Shown one piece after another: positions 1 to 7,687 of a stretch of 39,893 bases of DNA; the stretch's first letter is position 1; every line of letters starts with the position of its first letter. The stretch is from Croceimicrobium sp965658965. GTDB lineage: Bacteria > Bacteroidota > Bacteroidia > Flavobacteriales > Schleiferiaceae. The stretch is taken from NCBI GenBank assembly GCA_965658965.1, contig CBFHVV010000026.1:1-39893 (forward strand), given 5' to 3'. A program made the position numbers and the translations under genes. The notes beneath the pieces were generated by a model. The model had not been told where the DNA came from, searched no databases, and was given only the letters and a program-made list of their open reading frames with translations.

Positions 1-168
1 ATTATAGGTGAAGACGATTTTGAAAATTATAGCTTAGAAATTAAGACCAAGCAGGAAGATCAAAGTTTAGCCCACTGGTTTATTCTGGCTGCCTTGCTCT
101 TTTTACTAATCGAAATGTTTATCAATAAAAGTTCCGACCATGAAGAATTTAGCGCAGATTCTCATTAA
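1..168 (+). CDS. C-terminal end of a membrane protein (partial)
   Basis: Frame 1 is open from the window edge to a TAA at 166-168 and gives the last 55 residues of a protein. It has a charged stretch, then one hydrophobic segment (about residues 27-41, core FILAALLFLLIEMF), then a short hydrophilic tail. A terminal membrane anchor before a dihydroorotase gene is reminiscent of the BatA/double-transmembrane proteins often found there in Flavobacteriia, but that is inference from context because the diagnostic domains lie outside the window. The last 29 bases overlap the next gene, which suggests translational coupling and one operon. Confidence 0.6.
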   Translation: MIGEDDFENYSLEIKTKQEDQSLAHWFILAALLFLLIEMFINKSSDHEEFSADSH

Positions 169-1423
169 AAATGCGAGGCTCATCGAGCCGCAGTCAGAAT
201 TTCACCTGCAGCAGGTAGACCTCTTGTTACAAAATGGTAAAATTGAGCAAATTGCTCCCACCATAAGTAGGGATAATATCGAGACCTTTACAAGTGAAAA
301 CTTGCATGTTTCTTTGGGTTGGATGGATTTGCGCGCCAACTTCTCAGACCCAGGCATGGAAGATCGTGAAGACTTAGAATCTGGCGCTATGGCAGCCTGG
401 CAAGGTGGATTTACTTCGGTCGGACTTTCTCCGCAAACAGAACCCGTGGCCGACAATAAGGCTGGCATCCAGTACATTAAAGGAGCTAGTATTTCGAGTC
501 CGGTTAACCTACTTCCTTACGGTGCTTTTAGCCGCGAAACTAAGGGAGAAGAGCTAAGCGAAATTTACGATATGAACCGAGCAGGAGCTTTAGCTTTTAG
601 CAATGGTAAACGCAGTGTGAAAAATAGCGCACTTATGAAATTGGCCCTGCTCTATAATCGTGATTTAAAAAAACCGCTTCAGGTTCAATCCTATGATGCC
701 GAACTTATGTCGGAAGGGCAAATGCACGAAGGTGCAAAAAGTACCTGGCTTGGACTGAAAGGTATACCCGAAATAGCCGAAACAATAAGTCAAGAACGTG
801 ACATCACTTTGGCCGAATACTGCGAGGCTCCGCTTCATTTCAACGGAATAAGCAGCTCTAAAAGCGTAGCATTGATAGAAAGTGCACAAAAAAAGGGAAT
901 AGCCATTTCGGGCGATGTGAATTTAATGAACTTACTTTTTTCTGCTGACGATTTAGAATCCTACGATAGTCGCTTAAAAGTCTTCCCCCCCTTACGGGAG
1001 AAGAGTGACCAAAAGAGTTTGATCCAAGCGCTTAAAAAGGGGACTCTAAAAGGAATTGCTAGCAATCACGAGCCCAGAACCATTGAAGAAAAGCGCTGCG
1101 AATTTGATCTTGCGTCTTTCGGTGCTGCCACTTTAGAAGGTTTCTTTGGCGCACTCAATGCCGCTTTAGAGAAGGACATGGAGCTTAGCCAAATTATTTA
1201 TCACATTAGTCGAGCTCCCCGAGAACTTACGGGTTATCAAGAAAATATGCACTTAAAAGCTGGCGAAGCGGCAGAACTCACTTTTTTCAATCCAAGCCTA
1301 GAATGGTCGTGGCAAGACTTCCAACCGCAAAGTAAAGCCGCCAATTATCCCTTTGGCTTAATACCACTAAAAGGTAAAGCGCTAGCTACTTTTGTGAAGG
1401 GGAAATTTAGCCTAATCGCTTAA
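140..1423 (+). CDS. Dihydroorotase-like protein with altered metal-site residues
   Basis: This 427-residue protein has the amidohydrolase fold of class I dihydroorotases (PyrC, pyrimidine synthesis: carbamoyl-aspartate to dihydroorotate). Recognisable blocks are the N-terminal LIKNARLIEP beta-sandwich start, GWMDLRANFSDPG (60-72), AAWQGGFTSV (85-94), the DMNRAGALAFSNG block (144-156), KVFPPLRE (280-287) and EEKRCEFDLASFG (316-328). The metal-binding HxH that normally follows the first strand reads DLRAN (63-67), and the usual catalytic TDH/SDH block reads SNH (308-310). Several ligands and the general base therefore seem to be missing. This resembles the non-catalytic PyrC-like subunits that partner aspartate transcarbamoylase, or a divergent Bacteroidota PyrC. 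The ATG at 140 overlaps the upstream gene; glycosyltransferase genes follow after 2 bases. Family is confident, activity doubtful. Confidence 0.85.
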   Translation: MKNLAQILIKNARLIEPQSEFHLQQVDLLLQNGKIEQIAPTISRDNIETFTSENLHVSLGWMDLRANFSDPGMEDREDLESGAMAAWQGGFTSVGLSPQTEPVADNKAGIQYIKGASISSPVNLLPYGAFSRETKGEELSEIYDMNRAGALAFSNGKRSVKNSALMKLALLYNRDLKKPLQVQSYDAELMSEGQMHEGAKSTWLGLKGIPEIAETISQERDITLAEYCEAPLHFNGISSSKSVALIESAQKKGIAISGDVNLMNLLFSADDLESYDSRLKVFPPLREKSDQKSLIQALKKGTLKGIASNHEPRTIEEKRCEFDLASFGAATLEGFFGALNAALEKDMELSQIIYHISRAPRELTGYQENMHLKAGEAAELTFFNPSLEWSWQDFQPQSKAANYPFGLIPLKGKALATFVKGKFSLIA

Positions 1424-1425
1424 AA

Positions 1426-2535
1426 ATGAAGATTGGTTTTGACGCAAAGCGCATTTTTCACAATGCTAGTGGCCTTGGTAATTTTGGGAGAAACCTACTC
1501 TCCTCTTTAAGCGAATTCCACCCCCAAAATCAATACTACTTATACAACCCTTGGAAAGGTAAAATTAATTTTCCTCTGGGAGCTGGCGCCCAAGAAGTAC
1601 GGCCGCATTTAAAAAGTAAATTGATTGGCCAAATTTGGCGCAGACGCTTAGTTAGTTCCCGTGCTAAAAAAGATGGAGTGCAAGTTTTTCATGGTCTCAG
1701 CGCCGAAATTCCTCAAGGTTTAAAAGAACGTGGTATTAAATCGGTGCTCAGTGTGCATGACTTAATTTTCATGCGATTTCCGCATTTATACAAGGCCATA
1801 GATCGTAAAATCTATGAGAAGAAATTACGCTCCGCTTGTCAGTCCGCCGATCTAATTGTTGCTATTAGCCAACAAACCCGCTCCGATTTAAGTCATTATT
1901 TAGGCATAGATCCCAGCCGTATAAAAGTTATTTTTCAATCTTGTGATCGCGTTTACTGGCAGAGTCAAACAGAACGGTTTGCCCAAGTACGTAGAAAACA
2001 TCAGCTACCCGAAAAGTTCTGCCTTTTTGTAGGCACCCTAGAAGAGCGAAAAAATCCAATTTTAGTGGCGCAAGCTTGTATTTCTTTAAATATTCCCCTT
2101 ATCGTGGTGGGTCGCCCTAAAAGTGCTTGGTCTGTTTATTACAATAACCTTACGGTAGATGAGCAAGCATTAATTAGACCGATAGCAATAGACGATAATG
2201 CCGATTTAGCAGCATTATATCAGCTCGCACATATTTTTATTTACCCCTCTATTTTTGAAGGTTTTGGCATTCCCCTTTTGGAAGCCATGATAAGTAAGAC
2301 AGCGCTAATTTCTGCGGATAATAGCGCACTTAAAGAAGTAGCAGGACCAGGAGCCATTTTACTGGATGAACTTAATGTTAGCAGCCTCGCCACGGCGATA
2401 AGCCACTTTTGGCAAAACGAAGAAAAACGTCAAGAAGCCATTAGTCTAAATTTTACTTTTGCTCAGCAATTTTCGCATAAAAATATCGCTCAGCAATGGA
2501 TGCAAACCTATCAGCAATTGAGTAATGAAGGTTAA
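1426..2535 (+). CDS. Glycosyltransferase, GT4-type (GT-B fold)
   Basis: A 369-residue cytoplasmic protein with the two Rossmann-like domains of GT-B enzymes. The N-terminus MKIGFDAKRIFHNASGLGNF is the acceptor-domain start with a Gly-rich loop. FCLFVGTLEERKNP (about 198-211) opens the donor domain, and IYPSIFEGFGIPLLEAM (about 272-288) is the nucleotide-sugar motif with the conserved EGFG..LLEA pattern. It probably transfers a sugar from a nucleotide donor in LPS, O-antigen or exopolysaccharide assembly; donor and acceptor cannot be read from sequence. It starts 2 bases after the dihydroorotase-like gene and overlaps the next glycosyltransferase by 11 bases, so the genes are almost certainly co-transcribed. 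Confidence 0.9.
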   Translation: MKIGFDAKRIFHNASGLGNFGRNLLSSLSEFHPQNQYYLYNPWKGKINFPLGAGAQEVRPHLKSKLIGQIWRRRLVSSRAKKDGVQVFHGLSAEIPQGLKERGIKSVLSVHDLIFMRFPHLYKAIDRKIYEKKLRSACQSADLIVAISQQTRSDLSHYLGIDPSRIKVIFQSCDRVYWQSQTERFAQVRRKHQLPEKFCLFVGTLEERKNPILVAQACISLNIPLIVVGRPKSAWSVYYNNLTVDEQALIRPIAIDDNADLAALYQLAHIFIYPSIFEGFGIPLLEAMISKTALISADNSALKEVAGPGAILLDELNVSSLATAISHFWQNEEKRQEAISLNFTFAQQFSHKNIAQQWMQTYQQLSNEG

Positions 2536-3283
2536 AATCTCAGCCGTAATTATTACCTATAACGAAGAGCGAAACATTGGGCGCTGCCTAGATTCTCTGC
2601 ATGGGGTGGCCGATGAAATTATTGTCGTTGACTCCTTTAGTAGCGATGCTACGCAAGATATCGCACTTAGCAAAGAAGCTACTTTTATTGAGCATGCTTT
2701 CCCAGGACATATAGAACAAAAAAACTATGCGATAAGTCAGGCTAATTATGCGCATGTATTGTCTTTAGACGCCGATGAGGCTTTGGATGACCATCTGCGT
2801 GAAGCGATACTAAGCCTTAAAGAAAACTGGGAATACGACGGCTATTATTTAAACCGCTTAACCAATTATTGCGGCAAGTGGATTCGCCATGGGCTTTGGT
2901 ACCCCGATCGAAAACTTCGCTTATGGGATAGCCGTAAAGGCGCTTGGGGCGGACAAAACCCGCATGACACCTACATTTTAGAGGCAGGCACGAAAACGAA
3001 ACAGCTACCAGGTCATTTATTACACTATAGCATTTACACCTTTCAAGAACATCTAAAACAAATTAAGAAGTTTACCGACATCAGTAGTGCTGCTGCTTAT
3101 AAAAATGGTAAGCGTTCCAATCTCTTAAAGATAATTCTCTCCCCCAGTCTTAAGTTTATTCGCGCCTATATTTTTAAACTCGGCTTTTTAGATGGCAAAG
3201 AGGGCTGGATGATTGCTCGTTGGAGTGCTTATGCTACTTATTTGAAATATACAAAATTGAAAGCGCTGCAAGATGACAAGTAA
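2525..3283 (+). CDS. Glycosyltransferase family 2, WaaE/KdtX-like
   Basis: A 252-residue GT-A protein. ISAVIITYNEERNIGRCLDS (5-24) is the GT2 nucleotide-binding start, EIIVVDSFSSD (31-41) follows, and LDADEAL (81-87) carries the metal-binding DxD-type motif. The middle block around GKWIRHGLWYPDRKLRLW and the later PGHLLHYSI are typical of the WaaE/KdtX-like group, which adds heptose or glucose to the LPS inner core in other Gram-negatives. A function in LPS core building is inferred from this likeness and from the flanking GT4 genes. The C-terminus is basic and moderately hydrophobic, suggesting peripheral attachment to the inner membrane. It overlaps both neighbours by 11 bases. Confidence 0.9.
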   Translation: MKVKISAVIITYNEERNIGRCLDSLHGVADEIIVVDSFSSDATQDIALSKEATFIEHAFPGHIEQKNYAISQANYAHVLSLDADEALDDHLREAILSLKENWEYDGYYLNRLTNYCGKWIRHGLWYPDRKLRLWDSRKGAWGGQNPHDTYILEAGTKTKQLPGHLLHYSIYTFQEHLKQIKKFTDISSAAAYKNGKRSNLLKIILSPSLKFIRAYIFKLGFLDGKEGWMIARWSAYATYLKYTKLKALQDDK

Positions 3284-4376
3284 AGGTTTACGTATTTTAC
3301 ACATTAGTACCGCCCGCTCCTGGCGTGGTGGAGAACAACAAATTGCTTACCTCATTGCCGAACTAGCTAAAAAAGGCGCACAACAATTTGTAGTTTGTAT
3401 TAAAGATGCTCCATTTCATCAGTGGTGTATTAAGAATGAAATACCCGTAAAAGGATTAAAAAAACGTAGTTCACTGGACCTAAGTTTTGCCGCACAATTA
3501 AAAAGATTTTCGCATAAAAACAAGGCACAGATATGGCATGCGCACGATGCACATGCCCACGGTTTTGCTGTATATGCTAACGCATTTTTTAAAGCACAAA
3601 CTCCTTTAGTAGTCTCGCGTAGAGTAGATTTCCCTGTTGCAGGATCGTGGCTAAGTGCCTTTAAATACAACCACAAAAGCGTAAAAAAAATACTCTGTGT
3701 GAGTAGCGCAATTGCCGACATCGTAAAAGCGAAGATTAAAAACCCTTCGGTGGTAGAAGTGGTTTATTCCGTTATTGATCAGGCTAAATTTAAAACCACG
3801 CAAAAGGGCATTTTACGTCAAGAACTTGCCATTCCTGCTAATCATAAAATAATAGGAAATGTGGCTGCCCTAGTAGATCACAAAGACCACCACACCTTTA
3901 TTAATTGTGCTGAAATTCTTAACACCCTACACGATAATATTTCTTTTGTTATTGCCGGCGATGGTGCTTTAAGGAGCGAGCTTGAGGCTAAGGTGCAGGA
4001 GAAAGGCTTAAGTAATAATTTTTATTTTTTAGGCTTTCGCCCAGATGTCCCGAGGCTTATTGCCGACTTTGACTTATTTCTTTTCACCAGTAAAACAGAA
4101 GGTTTGGGCACAAGTATTTTAGATGCTTTTGCAGCTGGAATTCCCACTGTTGCCACGGCTGCTGGCGGCATCCCAGAAATTGTAATAAATAGTAGTACTG
4201 GCCTCCTATGTCCTGTTAAAGACGCAGACCAGTTAGCGCAAGCCGCCGAAAGAGTTTTAAGCGATCCTCTTTTAGCTAAAAAATTAGTGCAAGGAGCCTA
4301 TGAAAAACTGGCCCTTTTTAGCTTAGAAAACTTGGGCAAGAGAACCTACGAACAATATCAGCTAGTCTTGCATTAG
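3273..4376 (+). CDS. Glycosyltransferase, GT4-type (GT-B fold)
   Basis: A 367-residue GT-B protein. LRILHISTARSWRGGEQQIA (6-25) is the N-terminal glycine-rich acceptor-domain loop. HAHDAHAHGFA (about 89-99) matches the mid-domain histidine-rich strand seen in many GT4 enzymes. IIGNVAALVDHKDH (about 194-207) starts the donor domain, and TSKTEGLGTSILDAFAAGIP (about 275-294) is the donor motif with its conserved glutamates. It is the third enzyme of the overlapping glycosyltransferase cassette and presumably extends the same glycan. It is not clearly similar to the GT4 gene at 1426, so a recent duplication is unlikely. Specificity is unknown. Confidence 0.9.
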   Translation: MTSKGLRILHISTARSWRGGEQQIAYLIAELAKKGAQQFVVCIKDAPFHQWCIKNEIPVKGLKKRSSLDLSFAAQLKRFSHKNKAQIWHAHDAHAHGFAVYANAFFKAQTPLVVSRRVDFPVAGSWLSAFKYNHKSVKKILCVSSAIADIVKAKIKNPSVVEVVYSVIDQAKFKTTQKGILRQELAIPANHKIIGNVAALVDHKDHHTFINCAEILNTLHDNISFVIAGDGALRSELEAKVQEKGLSNNFYFLGFRPDVPRLIADFDLFLFTSKTEGLGTSILDAFAAGIPTVATAAGGIPEIVINSSTGLLCPVKDADQLAQAAERVLSDPLLAKKLVQGAYEKLALFSLENLGKRTYEQYQLVLH

Positions 4377-4431
4377 ATTTCTTTATGGCCACAGAAAGCC
4401 CTAATTTCGCAGCAAATTTTGAAATGATACC

Positions 4432-4779
4432 ATGCAGCTAACTTTTATAGTTTTAGTAATCCTCAACAGTGTAGGCCTGCTAGCTCTTTTTGTACGCAAA
4501 TCGGGGCTGCAATTACAGTACTTGCAAGCAAAGCAAAAATTAGCCGTCGGTAAAATAAAAGATTTTGTCTTTTTCAATCTGCAAGATGCGCAAGAACGTG
4601 CCCTTCGCTTAGAAGCTTTTTTACTTTTCCCCATGCTTTATCCAGTGCTATTAGATGAGAGTGAGGCAAAGCTTAACGATATTAAAGCGAAGGTAAAACG
4701 CACACATATAGGCATCTACCTAAGTTTAATCTTATTTATAATCTTGGCGGTTTATTCCGAAAAGGTTTTTCCTAGTTAA
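4432..4779 (+). CDS. Small membrane protein of unknown function
   Basis: A 115-residue protein that I do not recognise. It has a hydrophobic N-terminal segment (about 3-20), a long charged amphipathic middle containing QAKQKLAVGKIKD and DESEAKLNDIKAKVKR, and a strong second membrane segment near the C-terminus (about 93-109, core IYLSLILFIILAVY). Two inner-membrane helices joined by a cytoplasmic helical linker are likely. It sits 55 bases after the glycosyltransferase cassette and 9 bases before the CCA-enzyme gene. A TAATTTCG at 4402-4409, one base from TAnnTTTG, could be its promoter. Coding potential is supported by its position between close same-strand genes. Confidence 0.7.
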   Translation: MQLTFIVLVILNSVGLLALFVRKSGLQLQYLQAKQKLAVGKIKDFVFFNLQDAQERALRLEAFLLFPMLYPVLLDESEAKLNDIKAKVKRTHIGIYLSLILFIILAVYSEKVFPS

Positions 4780-4788
4780 ACTATCACC

Positions 4789-6207
4789 TTGTTAGAAGCA
4801 GTAAATCATAAAATATTCCGCCTTATTGGCGCTTGCGCAGATGAGCTAAACTTAGAAACCTATGTGGTAGGAGGCTTTGTGCGCGACGCTATTTTAGAGC
4901 GCGGAGAAGCCAAAGACATAGATGTTGTGGCAGTAGGTAGTGGCATTGAACTAGCACAAGCAGTAGCAAAGAAACTAGGTAAAAGCCGAGTGAATGTCTT
5001 TAAAAATTTTGGAACGGCGCAGGTTTTAAGCGACGATTTAGAAATTGAATTTGTTGGCGCTAGAAAAGAATCTTACAACCGCAATAGCCGCAAACCTAGT
5101 GTAGAGGATGGAAGTCTCGAGGATGATCAAAAACGCCGAGATTTTACCATCAACGCTTTGGCTATCTGTTTAAATGAAAAACGTTTTGGTGAATTAATTG
5201 ATCCCTTTAATGGTATTCAAGATCTTAAGGATAAAGTAATTCGCACTCCCCTGGCGCCGGATCAAACTTTTAGTGATGATCCACTAAGGATGATGCGTGC
5301 CATTCGTTTCGCAAGCCAACTTGATTTTCAAATTGAAGAAACTTGCTTAGCTTCCATTAAAAGCCAAAATGAAAGATTAAAAATTATCAGCGTAGAGCGA
5401 ATAAGCACTGAGCTGAATAAAATTATGGCCTCTCCGAAGCCTAGTAAAGGGTTGATTCTTCTTTACCGAACGCATTTGTTAAAACATTTCTTACCGGAAG
5501 TAACCGCCCTAGCGGGAGTAGAAGAAATTGAAGGTCAAAGCCATAAGGATAATTTTTACCACACTGCCATTGTGGTTGATAATTTAGCGGCCACCAGCGA
5601 AAACCTTTGGCTAAGGTATGCGGCCCTATTTCATGATATCGGCAAACCAGTTACAAAAAAGTTTGTACCAGGTACCGGCTGGACTTTCCATTCACATGAA
5701 TTTGTGGGAGGCAAAATGCTTGCGAAAATTTTTAATCGCATGAAATTTCCTTTAGGCGAACCTTTTCGTTACGTAAAAAAAATAGTACAATTAAGTAGCC
5801 GTCCGCAAAGTGTGGTAGATGATACCGCTACTGACAGTGCGGCACGCCGATTATTAATTGAAGCTGGCGATGACGTAGACGATTTAATGCTCTTGTGCGA
5901 GGCAGACATTACTACCCGTAATAAGAGAAAAAAGGAACAATATTTAGAAAATTATCGTCAGGTACGACAAAAGCTAATTGAAGTTGAAGAGAAAGATCAC
6001 CTGCGAAACTTCCAGCCTCCAATTAGTGGCTCTGAAATTATGGAAACCTTTAACTTAAAGCCCGGACCGCAAATTGGAGAGCTTAAGAACGCTATTAAAG
6101 ATGCTATTTTAGAAGGCGAAATTGAAAACGATTATGCGCAGGCCTATGCCTTCGCTTTAAATAAAGCCACCGCTATGGGGCTAAAACCGATTACAGAAAA
6201 TGACTAA
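4789..6207 (+). CDS. cca: CCA tRNA nucleotidyltransferase / poly(A) polymerase family with HD domain
   Basis: A 472-residue class II nucleotidyltransferase that probably adds or repairs the CCA end of tRNA. YVVGGFVRDAIL (25-36) and DIDVV (43-47) form the nucleotidyltransferase core with its metal-binding aspartates; RRDFTINALA (117-126) and DPLRMMRAIRFA (about 164-175) are the following conserved blocks. An HD domain follows, with YHTAIVV (about 258) and ALFHDIGKPV (about 278-287). Length and order fit the HD-containing Bacteroidota form. TTG at 4789 is the only good start: an in-frame TAA lies at 4777 and no ATG occurs before the nucleotidyltransferase motifs. It overlaps the next gene by 8 bases. 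Confidence 0.93.
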   Translation: MLEAVNHKIFRLIGACADELNLETYVVGGFVRDAILERGEAKDIDVVAVGSGIELAQAVAKKLGKSRVNVFKNFGTAQVLSDDLEIEFVGARKESYNRNSRKPSVEDGSLEDDQKRRDFTINALAICLNEKRFGELIDPFNGIQDLKDKVIRTPLAPDQTFSDDPLRMMRAIRFASQLDFQIEETCLASIKSQNERLKIISVERISTELNKIMASPKPSKGLILLYRTHLLKHFLPEVTALAGVEEIEGQSHKDNFYHTAIVVDNLAATSENLWLRYAALFHDIGKPVTKKFVPGTGWTFHSHEFVGGKMLAKIFNRMKFPLGEPFRYVKKIVQLSSRPQSVVDDTATDSAARRLLIEAGDDVDDLMLLCEADITTRNKRKKEQYLENYRQVRQKLIEVEEKDHLRNFQPPISGSEIMETFNLKPGPQIGELKNAIKDAILEGEIENDYAQAYAFALNKATAMGLKPITEND

Positions 6208-6682
6208 AAGGCTGAGAATAATCCTCGATTGGGAAGAAGAGGATGTTTACCGCGATATACTAGTTCCTGCAAAATTCAATCTAGAGCATTTACACCTTGG
6301 CATTGTGCGCTCCTTTCAATTAGATGAAGGAGAAATGGCTTCTTTTTATCAAACCGATGCCAATTGGAATCAAGGTGTAGAAATTCCTCTTATGGCTTTC
6401 GATCCTGCGCAAGCTTCTATGACCGATTATTCGGTATCCGAGTTTTTTTTAAACAAAGGTGATAAACTGCTATATATCTACGACTTCCTAAATATGTGGA
6501 CTTTCTACATTGAATTAATTGAGGAGTCGACCGAAGACTTAGATCAAATTAAATTAGCTTTAAAACACGGCGAAAGGCCAGCGGAAGCTCCCGTTAAAAA
6601 CATGCGTGCTAGCGAAGAGGGAGAAGAAAGCTTTCCGGAAGACGAAGAGGAAGATTTCGGTTTTGATGATTATGACGAATAG
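6200..6682 (+). CDS. Plasmid pRiA4b ORF-3 family protein (IS1096 passenger TnpR-like domain)
   Basis: A 160-residue soluble protein. RLRIILDWEEEDVYRDILVP near the start, then FNLEHLHLGIVRSFQLD and KLLYIYDFLNMWTFYIELIE, match the pRiA4b ORF-3 domain, which is built around a conserved IYDFGD-like strand. The biochemical role of this family is not established. The last 40 or so residues are extremely acidic (Glu/Asp-rich, FPEDEEEDFGFDDYDE), probably a disordered tail. Despite the family name nothing nearby suggests a transposon: no transposase, no terminal repeats, and the gene overlaps the CCA-enzyme gene by 8 bases as part of a chromosomal operon. Confidence 0.85.
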   Translation: MTKRLRIILDWEEEDVYRDILVPAKFNLEHLHLGIVRSFQLDEGEMASFYQTDANWNQGVEIPLMAFDPAQASMTDYSVSEFFLNKGDKLLYIYDFLNMWTFYIELIEESTEDLDQIKLALKHGERPAEAPVKNMRASEEGEESFPEDEEEDFGFDDYDE

Positions 6683-6684
6683 GC

Positions 6685-6703
6685 TTTGAGATTCTGGCTC
6701 AAA
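6685..6703. repeat. Short inverted repeat after the pRiA4b-family gene
   Basis: TTTGAG (6685-6690) and CTCAAA (6698-6703) form a perfect 6-bp stem with a 7-base loop, 3 bases after the stop at 6682. It is followed by A residues on the plus strand rather than T, so it is not a standard intrinsic terminator for the upstream operon. It may still mark the operon end. Confidence 0.35.
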
Positions 6704-6739
6704 AAAAATAGCAAATAACGGCACTCCTTTAAATTCTCT

Positions 6740-6747
6740 TATTTTTG
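6740..6747 (+). promoter_or_regulatory. Candidate Bacteroidota -7 promoter element (TAnnTTTG)
   Basis: TATTTTTG fits the TAnnTTTG consensus of Bacteroidota primary-sigma promoters. It lies in the 80-100 base gap before the ABC transporter genes and would start transcription near 6753, just before both candidate start codons. No good -33 TTTG was seen at normal spacing, so the call rests on one element and its position. Confidence 0.45.
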
Positions 6748-6784
6748 ATTTTTAGCAATTCCGTTGAAATTAAAAATCAAAACC

Positions 6785-7687
6785 TTGCAAATCGTACTAG
6801 AAATTGATGGTATCAGTAAACGCTATGGAAAAGTACAGGCCTTAAAACCATACAAATTAGAGATACCTAAAGGCACTACCTTCGGCATCTTAGGCCCCAA
6901 TGGTAGCGGAAAAACAACCACTCTTGGCATTATTCTAGGTATTCTTTCCTCCGATAGTGGCACTTATTCTTGGTTTGGAGGTGTAGATGTTGAATCTGCA
7001 AAAAAACGCATTGGTGCCCTTTTAGAAACTCCCAACTTTTATCCTTACATGACGGCCCATCAAAACTTAAGCTTGGTGGCAAAAATTAAGGATTTGAAAA
7101 AGCCTAATATCGATGCTGTTTTAAAAACGGTAAACCTGCACGAAAGAGCACATCATAAGTTTAAAACCTACTCGCTAGGAATGAAACAAAGGCTTGCTAT
7201 CGCGGCCAGTCTATTAGGAAATCCTGAGGTGCTTTTACTAGACGAACCCACCAATGGCTTGGACCCTACTGGCATTGCAGAAGTGCGCGATTTAATTACC
7301 CGCATCGCAGCAGAAGGTACCACTGTGATTATTGCTAGCCACATTTTAGCTGAAGTAGAAAGAGTATGTAGCCATGTTGCTGTTTTGCAAAATGGAAGCC
7401 TACTTTACAGCGGTTTAGCCGATGAATTATCGGCACGTGAGGCAGTTATAGCCGTGGCTGCCGCAGATATGCAGGCACTTGCAAGCTTCGTAAAACAAAT
7501 GCCTAGCTTTAAAAAAATGAGAGATATCGATGGACATCTACATCTTAGTTTTAGTGAGGATATGAATCCTAGCCAGCTTAATAAAAGCCTCGCTGAAAAT
7601 GGGATATATCTCAGTTATATGGAAGAGAAGAAAGCCAGTTTAGAAGAACGTTTCCTAAAAATATTGACCCGTGATCAAGCTAATTAA
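6785..7687 (+). CDS. ABC transporter ATP-binding protein
   Basis: About 300 residues with all ATPase motifs. Counted from an upstream TTG at 6764 these are: Walker A GPNGSGKTT (44-52), signature SLGMKQR (about 136-142), and Walker B LLLDEPTNGLDP (about 156-167), followed by the H-loop ASHIL. It should power the permease encoded next, forming an ABC-2 type exporter similar to the drug or lantibiotic-immunity group; the substrate is unknown. No ATG precedes Walker A. TTG codons at 6764 and 6785 are both possible, and 6785 was chosen because MQIVLEIDGISKRYG starts where this family usually starts. The 3' end overlaps the permease gene by 17 bases. Confidence 0.92.
   Translation: MQIVLEIDGISKRYGKVQALKPYKLEIPKGTTFGILGPNGSGKTTTLGIILGILSSDSGTYSWFGGVDVESAKKRIGALLETPNFYPYMTAHQNLSLVAKIKDLKKPNIDAVLKTVNLHERAHHKFKTYSLGMKQRLAIAASLLGNPEVLLLDEPTNGLDPTGIAEVRDLITRIAAEGTTVIIASHILAEVERVCSHVAVLQNGSLLYSGLADELSAREAVIAVAAADMQALASFVKQMPSFKKMRDIDGHLHLSFSEDMNPSQLNKSLAENGIYLSYMEEKKASLEERFLKILTRDQAN

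Noticed and set aside
4401..4634. Minus-strand frame of 77 codons with many Cys and Lys
   Set aside because: It is antisense to the small membrane protein, has shadow-like composition, and no signals support it.
6200..6682. Mobile element suggested by the family name (IS1096 passenger / pRiA4b ORF-3)
   Set aside because: No transposase, terminal inverted repeats or target duplications nearby; the gene overlaps a housekeeping gene and looks chromosomal.
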